A DNA stretch of 16,613 bases from Oscillospiraceae bacterium (GTDB lineage: Bacteria > Bacillota > Clostridia > Oscillospirales > CAG-272): positions 1 to 16,613 of the forward strand of contig SVTU01000015.1 in the NCBI GenBank assembly GCA_015063655.1, read 5' to 3'. Positions within the stretch are counted from its first letter, which is position 1. Each line of letters opens with the position of its first letter. Under the pieces are notes generated by a model. It ran no database searches. It worked only from the letters and a program-made list of their open reading frames with translations, and was not told the origin of the DNA. Position numbers and translations under genes: made by a program. This document shows positions 6,236 to 14,362 of this stretch, piece after piece.

Positions 6236-6302
6236 AGATAAGAGCGAGGGGAGCATGGATACTCCGTTAGAGTATCACGCTTGCCTCGCTCTTATCTTTT
6301 TT
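6236..6302 (+). terminator. Strong extended intrinsic terminator after the GpsA-like gene
   Basis: A perfect 13-bp outer stem (6237-6249 with 6284-6296) is topped by a second helix in which GATACTC and GAGTATC pair (within about 6257-6276), and is followed by T6 (6297-6302). The length and U tail make it a firm boundary before the uvrB promoter. Confidence 0.93.
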
Positions 6303-6323
6303 GATCAAATTTTTCAAAAGCCC

Positions 6324-6352
6324 TTGGCAGAAGGAGAATTTCGGGGTATAAT
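6324..6352 (+). promoter_or_regulatory. Promoter of the uvrB-uvrA operon
   Basis: TTGGCA (6324-6329), a 17-bp spacer and TATAAT (6347-6352). Expected transcript start is near 6359, leaving a leader of about 49 nt. I do not see the Gram-positive LexA box (GAAC-N4-GTTC) near it. Confidence 0.8.
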
Positions 6353-6368
6353 ATATAGATGGTACGTA

Positions 6369-6391
6369 GTGCGTTGCCGTGAGCGACGCAC
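6369..6391 (+). repeat. Hairpin or palindrome in the uvrB leader
   Basis: A 9-bp stem (6369-6377 with 6383-6391, one G-T pair) encloses loop CGTGA and ends two bases before the AAGGGAGG ribosome binding site. In DNA it is an imperfect 23-bp palindrome about 10 bases past the predicted transcript start, a usual operator position; in RNA it could modulate translation. Confidence 0.6.
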
Positions 6392-6407
6392 AGAAGGGAG
6401 GTACGGT

Positions 6408-8378
6408 ATGGATTTTCGCTTGCACAGTCCGTTTGAGCCGACGGGCGATCAGCCTCAAGCGATCGAGGCATTGGTCAAGGGGATACAGGAGGGACACCGC
6501 ATGCAGACCCTGCTTGGCGTAACAGGCTCAGGCAAGACCTTTACGATGGCCAAGGTCATCGAAAAGATCAACCGTCCTACCCTCGTCTTGGCACATAATA
6601 AGACCTTGGCGGCACAGCTTTGCAGTGAATTCCGTGAGTTCTTTCCCGAAAATGCGGTAGAGTATTTCGTGTCGTATTACGATTATTATCAGCCCGAGGC
6701 CTATATTCCCGGGCGTGACATGTATATCGAAAAGGATGCTATGATCAACGATGAGATCGATATGCTCCGCCACAGCGCCACCTCCTCCTTGCTGGAGCGA
6801 CGTGACGTGATCATTGTGGCCAGTGTGTCCTGCATCTACTCACTCGGCGACCCCGAGGAATACAAGCAACTCGTGATGGCTTTACGCCCGGGCATGGAGA
6901 TCGGGCGTGATGAGCTGATACGCCGCCTTGTGGCGATCAGCTACGACCGAAACGATATGTCCTTGGAGCGTGATAAATTCCGTGTGCGTGGCGATACGGT
7001 GGAGATCATTCCTGCCAGCATGAATGATAAGGCGGTTCGCATTGAATTCTTTGGCGATGAGATCGACCGCATTTCCGAGATCAATACCGTAACGGGTGAG
7101 ATGCTCAGAGAGCTGACCTATATGCCTATCTATCCTGCCACCCATTATGCCGTATCGGATGATAAAAGAGAAAAGGCGCTTCAGGACATTATGCGAGAGA
7201 TGGTGGAGCGTGTGGCGTATTTTCGTGAGCAGGATAAGCTCATTGAGGCACAGCGTATCGAGGAACGAGTTAAATACGATATGGAAATGCTTCGTGAGGT
7301 CGGCTTCTGCTCGGGTGTGGAGAACTATTCCCGTGTGCTGGCAGGGCGACCTGCAGGCTCAACGCCAAGCACGCTGTTGGATTATTTTCCCGACGATTAC
7401 CTTTTGTTTGTGGATGAATCCCACGTGACACTGCCGCAGGTGCGAGGCATGAGCGGCGGAGACACGGCAAGAAAGAAGAATCTGATCGATTACGGCTTTC
7501 GGCTTCCTTCGGCGTATGATAACCGTCCGCTGTTCTTTGAGGAGTTTGAGGAGCGTATCAACCAGGCTGTGTTTGTCAGTGCCACCCCCGGTGACTATGA
7601 AAATGAGAATGCCACAGCAACCGTTGAGCAGATCATTCGACCCACGGGCTTGGTCGATCCCGAGGTGGAGATCCGTCCCATTGAGGGTCAGGTAGACGAC
7701 CTGATGGGCGAGATCCGAAAGCGTGTCGAAAAGGACGAGCGTGTGCTTGTAACCACGCTCACACGTAAGATGGCCGAGGATCTGACCGAATATCTGGAGA
7801 CAAATGGCATTAAGGTGAGATATATCCATTTCAACGTGGATACCATCGAGCGCATGGAGATCATCCGTGATCTTCGCCGAGGTATCTTTGACGTGTTGGT
7901 TGGGATCAATCTTTTGCGTGAGGGCTTGGATATCCCCGAGGTATCTCTTGTGGCGATCTTGGATGCCGACAAGGAGGGCTTTTTGCGTGCGGAGCGCAGT
8001 CTCATTCAGACCATAGGCCGTGCCGCCCGCAATGCGCAGGGGCGTGTCATTATGTATGCCGACAGCGTAACGGGCTCTATGCGGCGAGCCATCGAGGAGA
8101 CCGAGCGGCGCCGAGCCATACAGAAGAATTACAATGAGGAAAACGGCATCGTCCCGCAAACCATCAAAAAGGGAATTCGTGACATTATTGACATCGGCCG
8201 TCCTGCTGAGGAACTGAAAAAGGGCAAGGGCGGGCGAAAGCCAAAGCTTTCGGCAGGCGAGACGGAAAAGAGAATTGCCGAGCTTACCGCACAGATGCGG
8301 GATGCCGCCAAGCGCCTGGAATTCGAGCAAGCAGCGTATTTGCGTGATTGCATAGCCGAGCTGAAGGCAGGGAAATAA
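6408..8378 (+). CDS. uvrB: Excinuclease ABC subunit B (UvrB)
   Basis: UvrB is the ATP-dependent damage-verification subunit of nucleotide excision repair; it is loaded by UvrA and recruits UvrC. Start ATG 6408, 6 nt after AGGGAGG, gives the typical MDFRLHSPFEPTGDQPQAI opening and 656 residues, normal for UvrB. Seen in order: Walker A GVTGSGKT (37-44); TLVLAHNKTLAAQL (58-71); the beta-hairpin region YYDYYQPEAYIP with IEKD and RHSAT (90-125); Walker B-type FVDESHVTLPQ (334-344); RPTGLVDP (411-418); helicase motifs VLVTTLTRKMAEDLT (446-460), ILDADKEGFLRAERS (517-531) and QTIGRAARN (534-542); and the C-terminal UVR domain (about 620-654), which contacts UvrC. The operon mate uvrA starts 18 nt downstream. 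Confidence 0.98.
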   Translation: MDFRLHSPFEPTGDQPQAIEALVKGIQEGHRMQTLLGVTGSGKTFTMAKVIEKINRPTLVLAHNKTLAAQLCSEFREFFPENAVEYFVSYYDYYQPEAYIPGRDMYIEKDAMINDEIDMLRHSATSSLLERRDVIIVASVSCIYSLGDPEEYKQLVMALRPGMEIGRDELIRRLVAISYDRNDMSLERDKFRVRGDTVEIIPASMNDKAVRIEFFGDEIDRISEINTVTGEMLRELTYMPIYPATHYAVSDDKREKALQDIMREMVERVAYFREQDKLIEAQRIEERVKYDMEMLREVGFCSGVENYSRVLAGRPAGSTPSTLLDYFPDDYLLFVDESHVTLPQVRGMSGGDTARKKNLIDYGFRLPSAYDNRPLFFEEFEERINQAVFVSATPGDYENENATATVEQIIRPTGLVDPEVEIRPIEGQVDDLMGEIRKRVEKDERVLVTTLTRKMAEDLTEYLETNGIKVRYIHFNVDTIERMEIIRDLRRGIFDVLVGINLLREGLDIPEVSLVAILDADKEGFLRAERSLIQTIGRAARNAQGRVIMYADSVTGSMRRAIEETERRRAIQKNYNEENGIVPQTIKKGIRDIIDIGRPAEELKKGKGGRKPKLSAGETEKRIAELTAQMRDAAKRLEFEQAAYLRDCIAELKAGK

Positions 8379-8396
8379 GAGAAGAAAGGTTTATAT

Positions 8397-11228
8397 ATGA
8401 TTCGTTCTATTGTGATCCGTGGGGCACGGGTCAATAATTTGAAAAATATAGACGTCGAGATCCCACGGGATAAGCTCGTGGTGCTGACGGGTCTGTCTGG
8501 CTCGGGCAAGTCGTCTCTGGCGTTTGACACTATCTACGCCGAGGGACACAGACGCTTTGTGGAATCTCTGTCCTCATATGCCCGTATGTTTCTCGGGCAG
8601 ATGGATAAGCCGGACGTGGATATGATCGACGGGCTGTCTCCCGCGATCTCCATCGACCAAAAGACAACGTCAAAGAACCCAAGGTCTACCGTGGGAACGG
8701 TAACCGAGATCTACGACTATCTGCGTCTTTTGTATGCCCGTATCGGTATTCCGCATTGTCCTGTGTGCGGCAAGGAGATCCGCAAGCAGACCACGGAAAG
8801 CATCATCGGGCAAATATTGTCGCTTCCGATGGGAGAACGCTTTATGGTGCTTGCCCCCGTTGTGAGGGCGCAAAAGGGGCGCCATGAGAAGGTACTGTCC
8901 GATGCCCGCAAGAGCGGTTATGCCCGTGTGAGGGTGGACGGCATTCAGTATGAGCTGTCCGAGGAGATCGCATTGGATAAGAATAAAAAGCATAGCATCG
9001 AGGTCATCGTTGACCGTCTTGTGATGCGTGAGGATATCCGTGCTCGCTTGGCAGACTCCGTGGAAACGGCTCTGTCGCTTGCTGAGGGGCATCTTCTGAT
9101 CGTGACCGTGCCGAGAACGGGAGAGGGACGGGAGCTTAGCTTTTCGCAGAGCTATGCTTGTGAGGAGCATGGCATTTCCTTTGGCGAGCTTGAGCCGAGA
9201 ATGTTCTCCTTTAACAATCCCGCAGGTGCTTGTCCTCATTGCGCAGGTCTTGGCGACATGCGCCGCATCGCCGTAGAGCGACTGATCCCCAACAAGGAGC
9301 TTTCCTTGCGTGAGGGAGCGATCAACGTTAACGGCTTTAAGACCATGGAGGAAAAGAGCTGGAACGGCCCTCTGTTCATCTCGGTCGGCAAACGCTTTGG
9401 CTTTGATATGGATACCCCCATCAAGGATTTTTCGCCTAAGGCTCTTGACGTGCTGATGAACGGATCTGAGGATGAAATTTACGATATCTACCGCTATTTT
9501 GGCGGCGTGGAGCATCATCAGAAGGTACGCTTCGAGGGTGTTGTCAAAATGATGGAAGCCCGTATGCTTCAAGGGGCGGCAGACGATTACTACGAGCAAT
9601 TTATTGAGGACGCCCCCTGTCCCGTATGCGGCGGAAAGCGACTCAATCCCGAGGTGCTGGCTGTCACGGTAGGCGGTAAGAATATTCATGAGCTTTGCGA
9701 GCTTTCGGTTGAAAATGCGCTTGATTTTATCAACGGTCTTGTGCTGAACGATACCGAGCAAGCGATTGCCAAGGAGATCATCAAGGAGATACGGGCAAGA
9801 TTGTCCTTTCTTGTGCGTGTCGGGCTTGAATATTTAACGCTGTCACGCAAGGCAGGCACGCTGTCGGGCGGAGAGGCACAAAGAATTCGCCTTGCCACGC
9901 AGATCGGCTCGGCTCTTGTGGGTGTGCTGTATATTTTGGACGAGCCGAGCATCGGCCTGCATCAGCGGGATAATGCCAAGCTGATTGCCACGCTCAAGGA
10001 GCTGAGAGATCTCGGCAATACCGTGATCGTGGTGGAGCATGACGAGGAAACCATGATGGCATCCGATTGTATCGTCGATATAGGCCCGGGAGCAGGGATT
10101 CACGGTGGAGAGGTCGTGGCGATCGGCACGCCGAGCGAGGTCATGAACAATGAACGCTCCATCACAGGAGCGTATCTTTCGGGTGCTAAGCAGATCCCGA
10201 TCCCCGCGCTCAGACGTGTTGGAAACGGGAAGTATCTGTCGGTGCGCGGTGCATGCGAGCATAATTTGAAGAATTTGGACGTGGACATTCCGCTTGGATG
10301 CTTTGTTTGTGTAACAGGCGTGTCTGGCTCGGGCAAATCCTCGCTTGTCAACGGCATCATTAATCCCGTGCTGTCCCGTGAGCTCAATGGAGCTGTGCGT
10401 TTCCCGGGAAATTATCGCTCACTGACGGGGTATGAGCATTTGGATAAGGTCATTGTCATCGACCAGAGCCCCATCGGCAGAACGCCTCGCTCCAATCCCG
10501 CAACCTATACGGGTCTGTTTTCAGACATTCGGGATCTGTATGCCAAAACGGCGGATGCCAATGCAAGAGGCTATAAGGCAGGACGCTTTTCCTTTAACGT
10601 CAAGGGCGGACGCTGTGAGGCGTGCGAGGGTGACGGCGTGAAGAAGATCGAGATGCACTTCTTGCCCGACGTATACGTTACCTGCGACGTATGCCACGGC
10701 AAGCGGTATAACCGAGATACCCTTGAGGTCAAGTATAAGGGAAAGAGCATTGCGGACGTGCTGGATATGACGGTGGAGGAGGCCCTTGGCTTCTTTGACG
10801 GTATCCCGAGGATCAGGGCTCGCCTGCAGACACTCTTTGACGTGGGGCTTGGCTATATCAAGGTAGGTCAGTCCTCTACCACCCTATCGGGCGGTGAGGC
10901 ACAGCGAGTGAAGCTTGCCACCGAGCTTGCCAAGCGTAGCACGGGCAAAACGCTGTATATTCTCGATGAGCCTACAACGGGTCTGCATACCGATGACGTG
11001 TCACGCCTCATTCTCATTCTGCAAAGGCTGTGCGACGGCGGAAACAGCATTATGGTGATCGAGCATAACTTGGATGTGATCAAGACCGCAGACTATATCA
11101 TCGACCTTGGCCCCGAGGGAGGAGACAGGGGCGGCACAGTTGTTGCTACGGGTACACCTGAGGAGGTGGCACGGCACAGCGGATCATATACGGGCCAATT
11201 TTTGAATAAAATATTGAATAAACGTTAA
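8397..11228 (+). CDS. uvrA: Excinuclease ABC subunit A (UvrA)
   Basis: UvrA is the damage-sensing ABC-type ATPase of nucleotide excision repair; it acts as a dimer and delivers UvrB to DNA. The 943-residue product is full length. Two ATPase modules are visible: Walker A GLSGSGKS (32-39) with signature TLSGGEAQRIRLA (488-500) and ILDEPSIGLH, then Walker A GVSGSGKS (641-648) with signature TLSGGEAQRVKLA (829-841) and ILDEPTTGLH. The C-terminal zinc module is intact (C740, C743, C763, C766). In the earlier zinc module the first pair is C255-x2-H258 rather than CxxC, followed by C279-x2-C282. CPVCG motifs also occur near 119-123 and in EDAPCPVCGGKRLNPE. Start ATG 8397 follows GAAAGG (8384-8389). 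I see no terminator between this gene and the next promoter. Confidence 0.98.
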   Translation: MIRSIVIRGARVNNLKNIDVEIPRDKLVVLTGLSGSGKSSLAFDTIYAEGHRRFVESLSSYARMFLGQMDKPDVDMIDGLSPAISIDQKTTSKNPRSTVGTVTEIYDYLRLLYARIGIPHCPVCGKEIRKQTTESIIGQILSLPMGERFMVLAPVVRAQKGRHEKVLSDARKSGYARVRVDGIQYELSEEIALDKNKKHSIEVIVDRLVMREDIRARLADSVETALSLAEGHLLIVTVPRTGEGRELSFSQSYACEEHGISFGELEPRMFSFNNPAGACPHCAGLGDMRRIAVERLIPNKELSLREGAINVNGFKTMEEKSWNGPLFISVGKRFGFDMDTPIKDFSPKALDVLMNGSEDEIYDIYRYFGGVEHHQKVRFEGVVKMMEARMLQGAADDYYEQFIEDAPCPVCGGKRLNPEVLAVTVGGKNIHELCELSVENALDFINGLVLNDTEQAIAKEIIKEIRARLSFLVRVGLEYLTLSRKAGTLSGGEAQRIRLATQIGSALVGVLYILDEPSIGLHQRDNAKLIATLKELRDLGNTVIVVEHDEETMMASDCIVDIGPGAGIHGGEVVAIGTPSEVMNNERSITGAYLSGAKQIPIPALRRVGNGKYLSVRGACEHNLKNLDVDIPLGCFVCVTGVSGSGKSSLVNGIINPVLSRELNGAVRFPGNYRSLTGYEHLDKVIVIDQSPIGRTPRSNPATYTGLFSDIRDLYAKTADANARGYKAGRFSFNVKGGRCEACEGDGVKKIEMHFLPDVYVTCDVCHGKRYNRDTLEVKYKGKSIADVLDMTVEEALGFFDGIPRIRARLQTLFDVGLGYIKVGQSSTTLSGGEAQRVKLATELAKRSTGKTLYILDEPTTGLHTDDVSRLILILQRLCDGGNSIMVIEHNLDVIKTADYIIDLGPEGGDRGGTVVATGTPEEVARHSGSYTGQFLNKILNKR

Positions 11229-11255
11229 AAATATTCATTCTTTTGTGATTTGACT

Positions 11256-11286
11256 GAGAAATCTGCAAATAATTATTGAATTTCTC
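11256..11286. repeat. Inverted repeat just upstream of the ABC transporter promoter
   Basis: GAGAAAT (11256-11262) and ATTTCTC (11280-11286) are complementary with a 17-bp gap, and the right arm directly abuts the -35 hexamer at 11287. It may be an operator or a weak 3' structure for uvrA; in AT-rich DNA it could be chance. Confidence 0.35.
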
Positions 11287-11315
11287 TTGACAAGCCCCGT
11301 TTTCTGCTGTATACT
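11287..11315 (+). promoter_or_regulatory. Promoter of the amino acid ABC transporter operon
   Basis: Perfect TTGACA (11287-11292), 17-bp spacer and TATACT (11310-11315). The predicted transcript start near 11322 leaves a leader of about 37 nt. Confidence 0.87.
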
Positions 11316-11358
11316 GTTATAAGAAAATTTACATTTTCAATTATTTTTGGAGGACATT

Positions 11359-12096
11359 ATGAAAAAGATTCTTTCTCTGATTCTGGCAGTTCTGATGCTG
11401 ACCTGCATTTTCGCTTCTTGTCAAAAGAAGGACAAGGAGCTGGTTATGGCAACCAATGCCGAGTTCCCGCCCTATGAGTACCATGGTGACGACGAGGCCA
11501 TTACGGGTATCGACGTTGAGATCGCACAGGCCATTGCCGAGAAGCTTGGCATGACCCTGAAGATCGAGGACATGAAGTTTGACTCCATTCTCTCGTCCGT
11601 TCAGACGGGCGGTGCCGATATCGGCGTCGCAGGCCTTACGGTGACCGACGAGCGCAAGGAGATGGTTAACTTCTCCATTCCTTACACCACCGCTGTTCAG
11701 GTCGTTATCGTTCGTGAGGATTCCGACGTAAAGAGCCTGGATGACCTTGAGGGTAAGAAGATCGGCGTTCAGCTGTCTACTACGGGTGACATCTACGCTT
11801 CCGACGACTACGGCGAGGATAACGTGGTTCGCTTTAATAAGGGTGCAGACGCTGTTGAGGCACTCAAGGGCAAAGAGGTTGACGCCGTTATCATCGATAA
11901 CGAGCCTGCTAAGTCCTTTGTCAAGGCTAACAAGGGTCTTGCATTGCTCGATACCGAATATGCTACCGAGGAGTATGCCATTGCCGTTGCCAAGGGCAAT
12001 GAAAAGCTTCTCGAGAAGATCGATGCCGCTCTTGAAGAGCTGATCGCTGACGGCACGATCGACAAAATCATCGCCAAGTACATCAAGGCTGACTGA
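11359..12096 (+). CDS. Polar amino acid ABC transporter substrate-binding lipoprotein
   Basis: Start ATG 11359 follows TGGAGG (11348-11353); the in-frame TTG at 11347 lies in the ribosome binding site. The 245-residue protein starts with a lipoprotein signal: MKK, a hydrophobic run, and FASC with the lipidated Cys21. The mature part is a family-3 binding protein (HisJ/GlnH-like): LVMATNAEFPPYEY (28-41), GIDVEIAQAIAEKLG (50-64), ADIGVAGLTVTDERKEMVNFSIPY (86-109), with R99 aligned to the arginine that holds the amino acid carboxylate, and GKKIGVQLSTTGD. Anchored outside the membrane, it would capture a polar or charged amino acid and hand it to the permease encoded next. The exact amino acid is not readable from sequence. 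The lipid would be added by an Lgt enzyme such as the one at 3290. Confidence 0.93.
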   Translation: MKKILSLILAVLMLTCIFASCQKKDKELVMATNAEFPPYEYHGDDEAITGIDVEIAQAIAEKLGMTLKIEDMKFDSILSSVQTGGADIGVAGLTVTDERKEMVNFSIPYTTAVQVVIVREDSDVKSLDDLEGKKIGVQLSTTGDIYASDDYGEDNVVRFNKGADAVEALKGKEVDAVIIDNEPAKSFVKANKGLALLDTEYATEEYAIAVAKGNEKLLEKIDAALEELIADGTIDKIIAKYIKAD

Positions 12097-12116
12097 TTAT
12101 TCAAGGATAGCACAAG

Positions 12117-12154
12117 GCAAAATAGGGAATGGGCAACGCCCATTCCTATTTTGC
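12117..12154 (+). repeat. Stem-loop between binding-protein and permease genes
   Basis: A 17-bp stem (12117-12134 with 12138-12154, one bulged G) with loop AAC lies 20 nt after the stop codon. No free U run follows it; the T run is inside the 3' arm. Such elements often protect the upstream binding-protein message or partly reduce transcription into the permease genes, giving more binding protein than transporter. Confidence 0.8.
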
Positions 12155-12163
12155 GTGTTATTA

Positions 12164-12181
12164 CCTGCTCCTGAAGGCAGG
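12164..12181 (+). repeat. Small hairpin next to the permease ribosome binding site
   Basis: CCTGC (12164-12168) pairs with GCAGG (12177-12181) around an 8-nt loop. The right arm ends one base before the AAAGGA ribosome binding site (12183-12188) of the permease gene, so it could affect its translation. Five base pairs is weak evidence. Confidence 0.35.
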
Positions 12182-12195
12182 GAAAGGATAGCTGC

Positions 12196-13572
12196 ATGAA
12201 ACAAACAACAAAGAAAAAATGGGTCATAGCCGCTTGTGTTGTCGGTGTTCTCGCTGTGCTTGTGGCGGGGCTTATCATATATGCCCGCACAGCCGCCTAT
12301 GCCGACGAGGTCAGCGAGGCCGAGGCGCAGGAGCTGTTGGATAACGGCTTTGCTTCCTTGGGAAGGACGTCCAAAATGAAGTCTGTTGCCTACGTGCTTG
12401 ACCATACGAAGGCTAAACTGATCTCCTATGAATACGGAACAGAATCCAATATCATCATCGAGTGTGAGGTCACAGCCCCCGACGTGGGTACGCTGATGGC
12501 TGAACATACTAACAGCCTTCTTATGGCTACGAATGCGAGCGAGCATAAAACGAAAACGTCAAGACAGATCAACGACGTGGTCGATCCCGTGCTGTGTGAG
12601 CTGCTTGTGAATGCCGATACGCTTACCAATACGGTGACGGTGGAGATATTCCAGGACGGTGAAGAGTATATCTTCTATGCCTCCGATGACGTGTTGAACA
12701 CCGTCTTTGGCGGCCTTCTCGACACGCAAAAGGACATTTTGGATGCTAAGACCATTGAGGTTGACGGCGAGGAAATCGACATTTCGGGTGCCACCAACCA
12801 GAAAAAGGGCGTAGCTGAGGTCATGAGCTTTTCCATGGTATCAAGCCGTCCCGATATGTCGGTGTACATTGTTAGGGTATGGAATGATTTTGTGGCCGAA
12901 TTTCGCCTCAATTTCATCGAAGGCGCTCGCTGGAAGTATTTGACTAACGGACTTGGCACAACGCTTCTGATCACCTTTTTTGCGGCTCTGATGGGCATTC
13001 TGCTCGGCTTCCTGGTTGCCATTATCCGTTGCACGCACGATAAGATCGGCAAGCTCAAGATATTGAATGCCATTTCCAATCTGTACCTTACGGTGATCCG
13101 AGGAACACCTGTGATGGTTCAGCTCATGATCATATATTTCGTTATCTTTATGCCGCTGAGCATCAATAAGGTGTTGGCTGCCATCATATGCTTCGGTCTC
13201 AATTCGGGGGCATACGTGGCCGAGATCGTACGTGGCGGTATCATGTCCATCGACCAAGGACAGTTTGAGGCAGGCAGAAGCCTTGGCTTCAATTATACGC
13301 AAACCATGTTTTACATCGTGATGCCTCAGGCATTCAAGGCCGTTTTGCCTGCACTTGCCAACGAGTTTATCGTTCTGTTAAAGGAGACCTCGGTTTCCGC
13401 ATACATCGGCATTAGCGACCTAGCACGCGGCGGTGATATTATCCGAGGCGTTACGTTCTCCGCCTTTATGCCCTTGATCGCCGTTGCTTTGATCTACCTT
13501 GTGATCGTGATGGGGCTGTCCAAGCTTGTCCAGCTGTTGGAAAGGAGGTTGCGCAAGAGTGATAGAGGTTAA
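12196..13572 (+). CDS. Amino acid ABC transporter permease with an extra N-terminal extracytoplasmic domain
   Basis: A 458-residue protein, about twice the usual size of a HisM/GlnP-type permease (about 220). The C-terminal 215-220 residues (about 240-458) are a normal polar amino acid permease: NGLGTTLLIT (251-260), VIRGTPVMVQL (300-310), FGLNSGAYVAEIVRGGI (333-349) and the EAA loop GQFEAGRSLGFNYTQT...MPQAF (355-380) that docks on the ATPase. In front is a KKK-flanked membrane helix (about 9-30) and some 190 residues of soluble, beta-rich-looking sequence (31-225) that I do not recognise; it is not the binding-protein domain that is fused to some GlnP proteins. HisQ/HisM-type permeases start outside the cell, so this domain would sit outside. 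ATG 12196 follows AAAGGA (12183-12188). Its last 14 nt overlap the ATPase gene. Confidence 0.9.
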   Translation: MKQTTKKKWVIAACVVGVLAVLVAGLIIYARTAAYADEVSEAEAQELLDNGFASLGRTSKMKSVAYVLDHTKAKLISYEYGTESNIIIECEVTAPDVGTLMAEHTNSLLMATNASEHKTKTSRQINDVVDPVLCELLVNADTLTNTVTVEIFQDGEEYIFYASDDVLNTVFGGLLDTQKDILDAKTIEVDGEEIDISGATNQKKGVAEVMSFSMVSSRPDMSVYIVRVWNDFVAEFRLNFIEGARWKYLTNGLGTTLLITFFAALMGILLGFLVAIIRCTHDKIGKLKILNAISNLYLTVIRGTPVMVQLMIIYFVIFMPLSINKVLAAIICFGLNSGAYVAEIVRGGIMSIDQGQFEAGRSLGFNYTQTMFYIVMPQAFKAVLPALANEFIVLLKETSVSAYIGISDLARGGDIIRGVTFSAFMPLIAVALIYLVIVMGLSKLVQLLERRLRKSDRG

Positions 13573-14290
13573 AAACCTGTATAAGGATTTTGGAGAGGAT
13601 ATTAAGGTTCTTCGGGGTATTGACTATACCATCAAGCAGGGAGAGCGCATTGTCATTATCGGTCCGTCAGGCGGCGGAAAATCCACGTTTTTGCGTTGCC
13701 TGAACATGCTTGAGGTACCCACTTCAGGTGACATTTACTTCAAGGGTGAGAAGATCACGTCTCCCAAGTGCGATATCAATGCGGTCAGACAGAAAATGGG
13801 CATGGTGTTCCAGCATTTCAATCTGTTCCCTCATAAGACCATCTTGCAAAATATCACCTTAGCTCCCATTAAGCTCAAGCTTAAGACGCCCGAGGAGGCC
13901 GAGAAGCAGGCAAGAGAGCTGCTCGATATGATCGGACTTCCCGATAAGGCCGATGCCTATCCCGCTATGCTGTCGGGTGGACAAAAGCAGCGTGTTGCCA
14001 TTGCCCGTTCCTTGGCCATGAATCCCGAGGTCATGCTGTTTGACGAGCCTACCTCGGCTCTTGACCCTGAGATGGTAGGCGAAGTGCTGGAGATCATGAA
14101 GCACCTGGCAGAGCAGGGCATGACCATGGTCGTGGTTACTCACGAGATGAACTTTGCCCGTGAGGTTGCCGATAAGGTGTTGTTTATGTGCGACGGCGTG
14201 ATCGCCGAGGAAGCACCGCCCGAGGAATTCTTTGAGCATCCAAAGAATCCCCGCCTGCAGCAATTCCTCAACGGAATTACAAAGAAATAA
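13559..14290 (+). CDS. Polar amino acid ABC transporter ATP-binding protein
   Basis: The ATPase that powers the importer, peripheral on the inner face of the membrane. I choose GTG 13559, which follows AAAGGAGG (13541-13548) and gives the usual VIEVKNLYKDFG opening; no ATG suits. The start overlaps the permease end by 14 nt, indicating translational coupling. All ABC motifs are present in the 243 residues: Walker A GPSGGGKS (35-42), Q-loop VFQHFNLFPH (83-92), signature LSGGQKQRVAIARSLA (138-153), Walker B VMLFDEPTSALDP (158-170) and switch histidine THE (H195). It closely resembles the GlnQ/HisP group. Last gene of the operon from 11287, ended by the terminator at 14289. Confidence 0.95.
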   Translation: MIEVKNLYKDFGEDIKVLRGIDYTIKQGERIVIIGPSGGGKSTFLRCLNMLEVPTSGDIYFKGEKITSPKCDINAVRQKMGMVFQHFNLFPHKTILQNITLAPIKLKLKTPEEAEKQARELLDMIGLPDKADAYPAMLSGGQKQRVAIARSLAMNPEVMLFDEPTSALDPEMVGEVLEIMKHLAEQGMTMVVVTHEMNFAREVADKVLFMCDGVIAEEAPPEEFFEHPKNPRLQQFLNGITKK

Positions 14291-14328
14291 AAAAACGTGC
14301 TTGCGAAGCTTTCGCAAGCACGTTTTTT
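14289..14328. terminator. Bidirectional intrinsic terminator
   Basis: A 12-bp perfect GC-containing stem (14296-14307 with 14311-14322, loop GCT) is flanked by A7 on the left and T6 on the right, so it has a U tail on both strands. It stops the ABC operon rightward and the convergent AraC-family gene leftward. Confidence 0.95.
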
Positions 14329-14362
14329 ACTGTATTCTGAAAACAATCGGCATGGGTGGTGG

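Noticed and set aside
6255..6407. Possible N-terminal extension of UvrB from an upstream in-frame ATG at 6255.
   Set aside because: That ATG lies inside the terminator hairpin and upstream of the promoter; the strong ribosome binding site and the family's usual MDFRLHSPF start are at 6408.
7359..8330. Long open reading frame on the minus strand within uvrB (and similar ones at 8670-9761 in uvrA, 2355-3128, 776-1351 and 5151-5849).
   Set aside because: They are antisense shadows of well-conserved genes, lack ribosome binding sites, and show no recognisable motifs.
12196..12870. Substrate-binding domain fused to the permease, as in some GlnP proteins.
   Set aside because: The region lacks the features of family-3 binding proteins (no FPPYEY-type or TDERK-type motifs) and a separate binding-protein gene is present.
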